A stretch of DNA of 26,059 nucleotides from JAFDZO01 sp041859205 (GTDB lineage: Bacteria > Bacteroidota > Ignavibacteria > Tepidaquicellales > Tepidaquicellaceae): NCBI GenBank assembly GCA_041859205.1, contig JBHEKU010000068.1:1-26059 (forward strand), written 5' to 3'. Below, piece after piece: positions 8,264 through 15,539 of this stretch (within the stretch, counting starts at the first letter, position 1; each line of letters begins with the position of its first letter). The notes under the pieces were generated by a model. The model searched no databases, had not been told where the DNA came from, and saw only the letters and a list, made by a program, of their open reading frames with translations. Position numbers and translations under genes: made by a program.

Positions 8264-9223
8264 TCATTTTTCCAGTGAGAGAAACATTTTAAAAGTATCC
8301 CGTTTATATTTTTTATCTTTTTCAGAAATTTCCATAGGAAGAAATCCGAATTTGTTATAAAGATTTAGTGCAGCTTCAAGCTTCTGGCTTGTGCTGAGAA
8401 AAATAGCTTTCGCATTTTTTTCTTTTGCATATTTGATTGCCGCTTCACATAATACATAACCTGCCTGCTTGCTTCTTGCAGATTCCGTTACTGCCATTTT
8501 ACTAAGCTCAAAAGTATCACCGGTTTTTATTAACGCGCATGTGCCGATTACTTTGTCATCTATCAAAGCAAAAAATATCATACCTCCCTTATCAAGTATT
8601 TCACTCTCGGGGTTATTTAATATTTTTTTATCAATCGCTTCCACTTCAAAATAAAAATTCAGCCATTCTAAATTTAAATTCTTAAAATACGCTTTATATT
8701 CAGGCCGGAAATTTATAATTTTTACATTATCTCTCAGTCTTTTTTTAACTCTTTCAGTTACTCTATCAAAGATGCTTTTCTCTTCAATGCCGTTTTCAAT
8801 TTTATCCAGTACTTCCAGAATATTTATATTTGCTTTCTCGAAAATTTCACCGACTCCCGTTTCAAAATCTTTCCATAAAGGAATAAGCTGCGGAAGCATT
8901 GCCTCCCCTTTTTTTGAAATTGTAATTATTTTTTTTCTTGTATCGACTTTATCTTTTATCATCTTCACAAGATTTTTTTTTATCATCGAATTCAATATCT
9001 GCGTTACTGCAGGCTGTGAGATACCAATATGATTTGCAATTTCCGTAACTGATAAGGAAGGATAATCTTTTAACAAATAGAAGACGGCAAAAAATCGCGG
9101 TTCGAAATCTATATTAAGGTATTTGTAAATCTCAGAGCCGTCCTGAAGCATCTTTTCCGCGAGTAATTTTATGCGGGTTCCTAAAGCCAGTCTGCCTGCC
9201 TTTCTTATTACATTTGTTTTCAT
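8264..9223 (-). CDS. MarR-type regulator fused to a GNAT acetyltransferase domain
   Basis: 319 residues in two modules. Residues about 15-150 are a MarR-like winged helix. The recognition region is LSVTEIANHIGISQPAVTQIL (57-77) followed by a DTRKK-type wing (94-98), as in MarR. Residues about 168-317 are a GNAT fold, with VIGTCAL (225-231), the FELSKMAV beta-4 strand (238-245) and the ALNLYNKFGF C-terminal motif (285-294). The acetyl-CoA pyrophosphate loop, usually R/QxxGxG/A, reads RSKQAGYV (250-257). It keeps the Arg and one Gly but is not canonical, so catalytic activity is plausible rather than certain. MarR-GNAT fusions are a known architecture. Two palindromes sharing TACAT/ATGTA half-sites lie 37-70 bp upstream, which fits autoregulation. 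The gene is divergent from DinB and is probably transcribed with the S41 peptidase gene. Confidence 0.9.
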   Translation of the reverse strand: MKTNVIRKAGRLALGTRIKLLAEKMLQDGSEIYKYLNIDFEPRFFAVFYLLKDYPSLSVTEIANHIGISQPAVTQILNSMIKKNLVKMIKDKVDTRKKIITISKKGEAMLPQLIPLWKDFETGVGEIFEKANINILEVLDKIENGIEEKSIFDRVTERVKKRLRDNVKIINFRPEYKAYFKNLNLEWLNFYFEVEAIDKKILNNPESEILDKGGMIFFALIDDKVIGTCALIKTGDTFELSKMAVTESARSKQAGYVLCEAAIKYAKEKNAKAIFLSTSQKLEAALNLYNKFGFLPMEISEKDKKYKRDTFKMFLSLEK

Positions 9224-9259
9224 TTATATGAGGGGTTTACGTTTTAATTTTTTAAAAGT

Positions 9260-9277
9260 TACATAAGGGCTTATGTA
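9260..9277. promoter_or_regulatory. 18-bp palindrome, candidate MarR operator 1
   Basis: TACATAAG-GG-CTTATGTA is a perfect inverted repeat with 8-bp arms around a 2-bp centre. It lies in the 136-bp region between the MarR-GNAT gene and the divergent DinB gene. MarR-family dimers bind palindromes of 16-20 bp of this form, commonly in their own promoter. Binding is inferred from position and symmetry, not known. Confidence 0.65.
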
Positions 9278-9281
9278 TATT

Positions 9282-9293
9282 TACATCAATGTA
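9282..9293. promoter_or_regulatory. 12-bp palindrome, candidate MarR operator 2
   Basis: TACAT-CA-ATGTA is a second inverted repeat that shares the outer TACAT/ATGTA half-sites with the palindrome at 9260-9277. The centres are 19 bp apart, close to two helical turns, so both could be occupied on nearly the same DNA face. Confidence 0.5.
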
Positions 9294-9359
9294 TCAAAGA
9301 TTAAATAAATTTCAAATGAAAAATATATTGCATAAATTTGCTTATAAAATTAAGAAAAA

Positions 9360-9884
9360 ATGAAAAAACCTGCAGCAAGCGAAAGCGCATCGTATTATAA
9401 GCATTACATTAATTTAAATACTGAGCCCGATATAATAAAAAATTTAGAAGACCAGATTCTTCAGATAAAAAAATCATTTGGTTCCGTTAAAGGCGATAAA
9501 CAGACTTTCAGATATGAGAAAGGCAAATGGAGCGTAAAAGAATTACTCGGACATATTATGGATGCAGAAAGAATTTTCGGTTACAGAGCGTTGAGAATTT
9601 CAAGAAAAGATAAAACTCCTCTTTCAGGATTTGAAGAAAATCACTATGTAAAAAACGGCGACTTCGATGCAAGAAGCATGTCTTCTTTACTGGATGAGTT
9701 CACTGCTTTGCGAAGAGCAAATATTGAATTATTTAAAAGTCTTGATGAGAAAAAACTTGCTCTGAAAGGAACTGCAAACGGCTCGCCTGTATCGGTGCGC
9801 GCATTGGCATATATAATAAGCGGACATACAAAACATCACATCGGAATTTTAAAAGAAAGATATATTCCGGCTTTTAAAAAATAA
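9360..9884 (+). CDS. DinB family protein (DUF664-like four-helix bundle)
   Basis: 174 residues; a typical length for the DinB superfamily. The three-His metal-site pattern is visible: WSVKELLGHIMDAE with His65, and the C-terminal SGHTKHHIGIL with His156 and His160. These enzymes bind a divalent metal; some act as thiol-dependent transferases (for example bacillithiol transferases), others have unknown substrates. The precise reaction here cannot be told. The protein is cytoplasmic, with no signal peptide. It is divergent from the MarR-GNAT regulator and may share its palindromic operator region. A TAAATTTG box (9333-9340) fits the Bacteroidetes -7 pattern but would leave only a very short leader. 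Its stop codon directly abuts the stop codon of the convergent M1 peptidase gene. Confidence 0.9.
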   Translation: MKKPAASESASYYKHYINLNTEPDIIKNLEDQILQIKKSFGSVKGDKQTFRYEKGKWSVKELLGHIMDAERIFGYRALRISRKDKTPLSGFEENHYVKNGDFDARSMSSLLDEFTALRRANIELFKSLDEKKLALKGTANGSPVSVRALAYIISGHTKHHIGILKERYIPAFKK

Positions 9885-11531
9885 CTAAAAACTGCTCTTC
9901 TTAATTTTTTTCAGAATAAAATTATCAGGGTCGAGTATAACTTTTTTTACTTTGCCCTGAATCTCTCCTGTAAAGTCCTGCTCTTTTTTATCATTTAAAA
10001 AAGTAAAATTTTTAATCTCGTTATCTGTGACTATTTCAAAAGTTACAGGCATTGTATAAACCATATCTTGCTGCACCTGTTTAAGATTTATTCTAAAATC
10101 TGTACCATTGCGCGTTAAAACAAATTCATATTCAGGTCTCCCCGTACCTTTGAATACCCACTCGTCAAAGAACCAGTCAAGACTTTTACCGTAATTTTTT
10201 TCACAGACAAACTGGAAATCAAACGTTGAGGCAGTACCGAATTTATGGGTTATATAATATTCACGCAAAGTCCTAAAAAAAACTGAATCTCCGACTACTC
10301 CGCGCAGCATATGCAAGCACCAGCCGCCTTTGTTATATGATACAGGTCCGAATAAATTCACAGGGGGATTATACAATGTTCCGTAAAAATATCCGTTATC
10401 ACTTCTATCCATAAATCTGTTAAGCGCATCCTTGCCTTTATCATATTCTATCCACAATCCTTCCGAGTAAGTTGCAAAGCCTTCGTTTAGCCAGATATCT
10501 TTCCATGAAGCAGGAGTAACGGCATCACCAAACCACTGATGGGCAAGCTCGTGCGCAACAATTTTTTCATAAGCTTTATTGCCCGTCACAGTATTATAGC
10601 CCATGCTTGAAATTGTCTGATGCTCCATTGCTCCGTTACTCCATCCGAACATAGACATACCGTAGCCTTCATTTACAAAGGGATACTCTCCAAATAAAGA
10701 TGAATAAAAATTTATCATTTCAGGCGTTCTCTCCCAGTCAAATTTTGCATCCTGCAGATATGAAGGAAAAGCATAGTAACTGACAGGCATTGAGAGCAGA
10801 CTATCCTGTGTTGTATAAACGTCAGACCAATTAGAAAATTTTCCAAGGTTTATTGAAACGAGATAAGTTGAAATCGGGTATTGAGATTTTCTTTTTTCTT
10901 TAATTAATCCGTTCTCTTCCGTTCTTTCAAGCAGCTTTCCCTGTGTGGCAAGCATTAAGCTATCAGGGTATTCAGCCTCTATGCTGACTAAAAATTTATC
11001 TTCTATTCTGTCCTTGCATGGCCACCAGGTGGGAGCGTAATTAGGCTCGCTAAGTGAATATACATTTGTCGCTCCGTCTATGGTCGTAAACTCAAATGAA
11101 GAGAAGCCTTCTGCTTCGGGCGTGCCGGAATAATTTATCTGAATTTGAACTGTATCATCTCTATTAAATTTTTTTTCAATGATAAGATAATTATTCTCTC
11201 TATCGTAATTTAAGTTTCCGTTATTATATTTTACAAAATGAATATCAAGGTTCTCATAAAAATTCAGGTAAACCTTATCGAGTGAATCGGATAAAATTTT
11301 CAGGACAGTGGTAACATCTCCTAACAATACTTTTTGAGGAATGTCGAATCTGAATTTTAATTTGTTTTCAAGTACGTCAAATTTATTCTGCTCTTTTATA
11401 ATTAACGAATCGTCAGCACGTTCATTTTGTATGAACTGATTTTTTATTTTGTTAAAGAATGGAATATAAGTGCATGAAAGTACCAATAGAGGCAGCAGCG
11501 AGAGCGCAATTAAAAATTTAATTTTATTCAT
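9885..11531 (-). CDS. M1 family zinc metallopeptidase, lipoprotein
   Basis: 548 residues. The N-terminus has a lipoprotein signal with the lipobox LVLSC at 16-20 (Cys20), so the mature protein is probably membrane-bound in the periplasm or at the outer membrane. The zinc site is HELAH (327-331) with the third ligand Glu350 in WLNEGFATY. The exopeptidase motif reads GAMEH (300-304) instead of the classical GAMEN; a His here is, as far as I know, common among M1 enzymes of this phylum. Tyr399 in VSYNKG fits the transition-state Tyr. The protein lacks the long C-terminal helical domain of PepN-type enzymes, so it is a short M1 form with a small beta-rich C-terminal part. The likely function is an aminopeptidase acting on imported or extracellular peptides. 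It lies 12 bp downstream of the amidohydrolase gene and is probably co-transcribed with it. Confidence 0.92.
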   Translation of the reverse strand: MNKIKFLIALSLLPLLVLSCTYIPFFNKIKNQFIQNERADDSLIIKEQNKFDVLENKLKFRFDIPQKVLLGDVTTVLKILSDSLDKVYLNFYENLDIHFVKYNNGNLNYDRENNYLIIEKKFNRDDTVQIQINYSGTPEAEGFSSFEFTTIDGATNVYSLSEPNYAPTWWPCKDRIEDKFLVSIEAEYPDSLMLATQGKLLERTEENGLIKEKRKSQYPISTYLVSINLGKFSNWSDVYTTQDSLLSMPVSYYAFPSYLQDAKFDWERTPEMINFYSSLFGEYPFVNEGYGMSMFGWSNGAMEHQTISSMGYNTVTGNKAYEKIVAHELAHQWFGDAVTPASWKDIWLNEGFATYSEGLWIEYDKGKDALNRFMDRSDNGYFYGTLYNPPVNLFGPVSYNKGGWCLHMLRGVVGDSVFFRTLREYYITHKFGTASTFDFQFVCEKNYGKSLDWFFDEWVFKGTGRPEYEFVLTRNGTDFRINLKQVQQDMVYTMPVTFEIVTDNEIKNFTFLNDKKEQDFTGEIQGKVKKVILDPDNFILKKIKKSSF

Positions 11532-11543
11532 CTGATATGTTCA

Positions 11544-13100
11544 TTAATAAACTCTGGCACCGTTTTTATAAGTCATTTCTACTTTTATAAAACGTATATC
11601 ATCGGGGTTTGATTCAAATATATTTTCGTTTAATACAATCAAGTCGGCGCGCATATCAGTCCGTAACGCTCCTGTTATGTGGTCTTCGTTTAAGCCATAT
11701 GCATTATTAACTGTATATGCATCAAGACAGTCATGTAAATTTATACTGTTCTCCGGGAGAAATCCGTTCTCAAATCCTTTGGCTTTGCGTGTAATTGCAT
11801 AATAAATTGTTTCAAACGGGGAAGCGGAGACTATAGGGAAATCTGTCCCGAAGCAAAGCTTTACATTGTATTTTAAAAGCTCAGAATAATTATGTGTGGT
11901 CTGATAATCATTCCTCAATTCAAACGAAGTTGAGGCATCGGAAAATAAATGCGAAGGCTGAACTGATGTTAAAATTTTACGCACATCAAAAAGACGGAAA
12001 TCTTCCGGCTGAATATGCTGCGCATGTTCAATTCTGAATTTCCTGTTCCTTGCTCCGTGAATAAGATCAAGCTCGGCATTCAGATCAAGCAGTTCACTGA
12101 CAGATAAATCCCCTATAGCATGCACTGCCATCTGGTAGCCTGCTTTATCTATTGCGAGAGCGGTTTTATGAAACTCGCCTGAGTTTATATACTCAGTTCT
12201 TATTCCGCGCATATTGGAATTTTTATAATTCTTTAAGTAATATGCCGTCCTGCTGGAAAGCGAACCATCATAAAAAGCTTTAAAGCATCTGAATTTTATT
12301 TCATTAAACTTCGCAAATCTTTCCTTATGCTTATCTACATTATAAAACTCTTCAAACGGAAGAATAGAATTAATATTTAAATTCAGTTCACCTTTATTTA
12401 AAAGATATTCATAAATATCCAGATCTTCCGGCAATGTGATATCCGATATAGCTGTTATACCCAGGGAATGAAACTCCGCTATCTGCTTTTTTACATCTTC
12501 AGCTTTTTCTTCGAGTGTTTTCTGAGGAATCATAGACTGCAGTTCATACATAGCGCGCTCTTTTAGCTCACCTGTTAAATTTCCGTTTTCATCTCTTATT
12601 AATTCATCATCATTAAATGAGTGATTTTCAAAATTATTTATAAATTCTAACGCCTTTGTATTTACAAAGCAGGAATGAATATCAAATCTTGAAATGAACA
12701 TTGGTATATCTTCACAAATACTGTCTAAATAATTTTTATTTATTGTAAACTTCTCAGTAAAATTAGAATCAGAAAAATATCCTCCCTGAATCCATTTACA
12801 GGATTTTAATTCAGTTTTATACTTTAATATTTCATTCCTGAACTCTTCTGAAGTTGATACGTTTCTTAGATTTAATTCAGAGCTTACCATTGCGCCTTTA
12901 ACCAGATGGACGTGGTTATCATTGAACGCTGGCAGCATAACTTTGCCTTTCAAATCTATTATTTCATTATAATCGGATTTCAGCGCATCGTGGTTTTTAC
13001 CTATGAAAATTATTTTACCGCTATCCGAATCGACACCGATTGCTTCAGCAAAGTAATTTTTTTTAAGCCAGACTTTTGAATTTAAAAAAAGGGTTTTCAT
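11544..13100 (-). CDS. Amidohydrolase, YtcJ/NfdA-like (amidohydrolase family 3)
   Basis: 518 residues, a usual length for the family. The metal-binding features of the amidohydrolase superfamily are all present: HxH as NDNHVHL (His63, His65) after the MLPAF strand, Lys274 in FKAFYDGS as the probable bridging (carboxylated) lysine, HAIGD with His327, IEHAQ with His359, and the Asp of GTDFP (Asp420). No signal peptide is present, so the protein is cytoplasmic. Family members hydrolyse amide, formamide or carbamate bonds on small molecules. The substrate cannot be assigned from sequence. The gene is divergent from the small exported protein at 13147, with only 46 bp between start codons, and is followed after 12 bp by the M1 peptidase gene. 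The pairing could point to peptide or amino-acid derivative breakdown, but that is inference. Confidence 0.9.
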   Translation of the reverse strand: MKTLFLNSKVWLKKNYFAEAIGVDSDSGKIIFIGKNHDALKSDYNEIIDLKGKVMLPAFNDNHVHLVKGAMVSSELNLRNVSTSEEFRNEILKYKTELKSCKWIQGGYFSDSNFTEKFTINKNYLDSICEDIPMFISRFDIHSCFVNTKALEFINNFENHSFNDDELIRDENGNLTGELKERAMYELQSMIPQKTLEEKAEDVKKQIAEFHSLGITAISDITLPEDLDIYEYLLNKGELNLNINSILPFEEFYNVDKHKERFAKFNEIKFRCFKAFYDGSLSSRTAYYLKNYKNSNMRGIRTEYINSGEFHKTALAIDKAGYQMAVHAIGDLSVSELLDLNAELDLIHGARNRKFRIEHAQHIQPEDFRLFDVRKILTSVQPSHLFSDASTSFELRNDYQTTHNYSELLKYNVKLCFGTDFPIVSASPFETIYYAITRKAKGFENGFLPENSINLHDCLDAYTVNNAYGLNEDHITGALRTDMRADLIVLNENIFESNPDDIRFIKVEMTYKNGARVY

Positions 13101-13146
13101 TTTAATATTTGTTGGACTAATTTAAACAGTATAAAACAATTTTAAT

Positions 13147-13623
13147 ATGAAATTAAGAATGTTATTAATTAAATTATTTTCTAAATTCTCTCCCCTCTTT
13201 GTTTTTCTAATTTTAAACACAACAGTTATGAGCCAGACAATCAATACCTCTTTGATGGATAAACTAACCGGCAAATGGGAAATAAAATACGATAATGCAA
13301 TGATGTATGAAACCTGGGAAAAAGTTAACGACACTCTGTACAAAGGAAAAAGCCAAATGATTGCTAACGATAAAGTTGTATTCGAAGAAATTATGGAATT
13401 AGGCAAAGAGGCTGACGGGAAATTTTATTTTAATGCATTAATAAAGGACAGAAAAATAAAACTTGAAGTCATAAAAGCTGAAGGTGACGAACTTTTGTAT
13501 GAAAGCGACAGCGATAAAAACAAAGTGAGCTATAAATTTGAAGGCGAAAAGCTGCATGTAAGAATAATAAGGCGAGAGGATAATTCTGTGAAAGAAGAGT
13601 TTTTATTCGATAGAAGCAAATAA
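13147..13623 (+). CDS. Small exported protein, DUF6265/lipocalin-like
   Basis: 158 residues. A basic N-terminus and hydrophobic stretch (about 9-27, ending near VMSQ) form a signal peptide, so the mature protein of ~130 residues is probably periplasmic. The mature part starts with LTGKWEIKY and continues with TWEKVNDTLYKGKS, then alternating beta strands. This is the pattern of small antiparallel barrel proteins annotated as DUF6265 or lipocalin-like in Bacteroidota. I assign the family by style only. A second in-frame ATG lies at codon 5, so the start could be 13159. The gene is 60 bp upstream of the metH half-gene on the same strand; no functional link is evident. Confidence 0.75.
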   Translation: MKLRMLLIKLFSKFSPLFVFLILNTTVMSQTINTSLMDKLTGKWEIKYDNAMMYETWEKVNDTLYKGKSQMIANDKVVFEEIMELGKEADGKFYFNALIKDRKIKLEVIKAEGDELLYESDSDKNKVSYKFEGEKLHVRIIRREDNSVKEEFLFDRSK

Positions 13624-13683
13624 TTGTATAATTGCATTTTTTTAACAATATGTAATGGTTAAATTGATTGCTTAAATAATTTT

Positions 13684-15531
13684 ATGTCAGAAACAAAGAA
13701 TATCAGATGCGTATATGACCCATTGCAGGAGCTAATGGAGTACTATGCCGATAAAAAAACTGAAAAAAGAGATACATCGAATGATGTTAATCTTCCTATA
13801 GAAGAAAAGCTTAAGAACAGAATAATTGACGGCGATAAAATCGGAATCGATTCCGAACTTGAAGTTGGGCTTAAAAAATATTCTGCGCTGGAAATCATAA
13901 ACGATATTTTGCTTGACGGAATGAAAACAGTCGGTGTGTTGTTCGGTTCAGGACAGATGCAGCTCCCTTTTGTTTTACAATCTGCTGAATGTATGAAAAC
14001 AGCCGTTGCTTATCTTGAGCCATTCATGGATAAGGTAGAAGGTGATAACTCAAAGGGTATAGTTATTCTTGCAACAGTAAAGGGTGACGTGCATGATATA
14101 GGTAAAAATCTTGTAGATATTATTCTAACAAATAACGGATACAAAGTAATTAACCTTGGCATAAAATGCTCTATTGAAACTATGCTTGCCGCTTACGAAG
14201 AGCATAAAGCAGATGCAATAGGCATGAGCGGACTGCTTGTGAAATCAACTGCCATTATGAAAGAGAATCTTGAGCTGATGAATCAGAGAGGACTTGAAAT
14301 TCCTGTAATCCTCGGCGGCGCTGCATTAACAAAAAGATTTGTTGAAGGAGATTTACGCGCACTATATAAAGGAGATGTGTATTATGCTAATGATGCATTC
14401 GACGGACTTAAATTTATGGCTTCAATTGTTGAACATAAACGAAAAGGTGTGCGACCTGAACTTCCAATTTATATTGACCCGCGCGGCAGAACGCAGCTTC
14501 CGCCCGATATGCTTTTAGAAAAAGAAAAGACGGATATTGGTGCATCTATGGATACATCTCTGAATCTGATAAAAAAGCAGGAAGAGGATGCTGATTTCAA
14601 AAAAGAAATTGAATACGATAAAGAAAGAAAAGCTTTCATACGTAAATCCAATATCAGCACTGATGCGCCTGTTCCGGCACCGCCGTTCCTTGGCAGCAAG
14701 ATTGTAGAAGATATAAGATTAGATAAGCTTTACGATTACATTAATGAAGTCGCATTGTTCAGAGGAAGCTGGAATGTTTATAAAGGGAAATCGACCGAAG
14801 AAGAATATAAAAAATTAATTGACGAGCAAATCGTGCCGGTATTTAATGAGCTGAAGCTGCAATGTAAAAGAGAAAATTTATTAACACCAAAAGTTATTTA
14901 TGGATACTTTCCATGTCAGTCATACGATGACGAGCTTATAGTTTATAAGCCGAAAGGAATAAGCGATGAAGAGCTTCACTCAGAATGGAAAAACTTTGAT
15001 TTCAAAAATTTAACTCCGGATAATGTAGAAGAGTGGCAGCATTTTAATTTCCCGAGACAAAATAAAGACAGACATCTTTGCATAAGCGATTTTTTCAAAT
15101 CAAAAAATTCCGGCCAGCTTGATATAGCTGCTTTCCAGATTGTTACAGTCGGTGAAAAAGCAACTGAACACGCTCAGAAATTATACGGGGCAAACCGCTA
15201 TCAGGATTATTTATACTTCCACGGATTTGCAGTTGAAACAACTGAAGCATTAGCAGAGTATTGGCATAAGATTGTAAGAATGGAATTGGGAATTGCCGGT
15301 AAGGATTCGCCTGAAATCAAAAAATTATTTTCACAGGGATATCAGGGTTCAAGATATTCATTCGGTTATCCTGCCTGCCCTAATCTTGAAGACAACAAAC
15401 AGATGTTTGAATTATTACACCCTGAAAGACTAGGTGTAGAGCTTACTGAAGAATTTCAGATGGTGCCTGAGCAGACTACTAATGCAATTATCGTTCATCA
15501 CCCTGAGGCAAAATATTTCTTCGTAAGATAA
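13684..15531 (+). CDS. metH: Methionine synthase, cobalamin-binding and activation half only
   Basis: 615 residues, about half of a full MetH (~1,220 in E. coli). The helical cap module is at about 35-120 (LLDGMKTVGVLFGSGQMQLP, AVAYLEPF). The Rossmann-like B12 domain is at about 124-255, with DVHDIG giving the cobalt-ligand His137, then MSGLL (181-185) and GGAAL (211-215). The C-terminal activation domain is at about 330-615, with the SAM-binding motif RYSFGYPACP (557-566). The N-terminal homocysteine- and folate-binding modules are absent, and the start is natural (ATG directly after an intergenic region), so this is not an obvious truncation. Splits of MetH are known, usually with homocysteine and folate modules on another gene; those partners must lie outside this window. 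The role is methyl transfer to homocysteine via methylcobalamin and reductive reactivation with SAM, in the cytoplasm. The gene is convergent with the S8 gene, with 8 bp between stop codons. Confidence 0.9.
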   Translation: MSETKNIRCVYDPLQELMEYYADKKTEKRDTSNDVNLPIEEKLKNRIIDGDKIGIDSELEVGLKKYSALEIINDILLDGMKTVGVLFGSGQMQLPFVLQSAECMKTAVAYLEPFMDKVEGDNSKGIVILATVKGDVHDIGKNLVDIILTNNGYKVINLGIKCSIETMLAAYEEHKADAIGMSGLLVKSTAIMKENLELMNQRGLEIPVILGGAALTKRFVEGDLRALYKGDVYYANDAFDGLKFMASIVEHKRKGVRPELPIYIDPRGRTQLPPDMLLEKEKTDIGASMDTSLNLIKKQEEDADFKKEIEYDKERKAFIRKSNISTDAPVPAPPFLGSKIVEDIRLDKLYDYINEVALFRGSWNVYKGKSTEEEYKKLIDEQIVPVFNELKLQCKRENLLTPKVIYGYFPCQSYDDELIVYKPKGISDEELHSEWKNFDFKNLTPDNVEEWQHFNFPRQNKDRHLCISDFFKSKNSGQLDIAAFQIVTVGEKATEHAQKLYGANRYQDYLYFHGFAVETTEALAEYWHKIVRMELGIAGKDSPEIKKLFSQGYQGSRYSFGYPACPNLEDNKQMFELLHPERLGVELTEEFQMVPEQTTNAIIVHHPEAKYFFVR

Positions 15532-15539
15532 AAACTTAA

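Noticed and set aside
9333..9340. TAAATTTG as the DinB promoter
   Set aside because: It fits TAnnTTTG but has no spaced TTG upstream and would leave a leader of about 13 nt; such AT-rich matches are expected by chance here.
13122..13406. 94-codon minus-strand open frame
   Set aside because: Shadow of the exported protein gene at 13147-13623, which has a clear signal peptide and domain pattern.
13624..13683. Cobalamin riboswitch upstream of the metH half-gene
   Set aside because: Only 60 bp of AT-rich sequence; no B12-box and no room for the aptamer.
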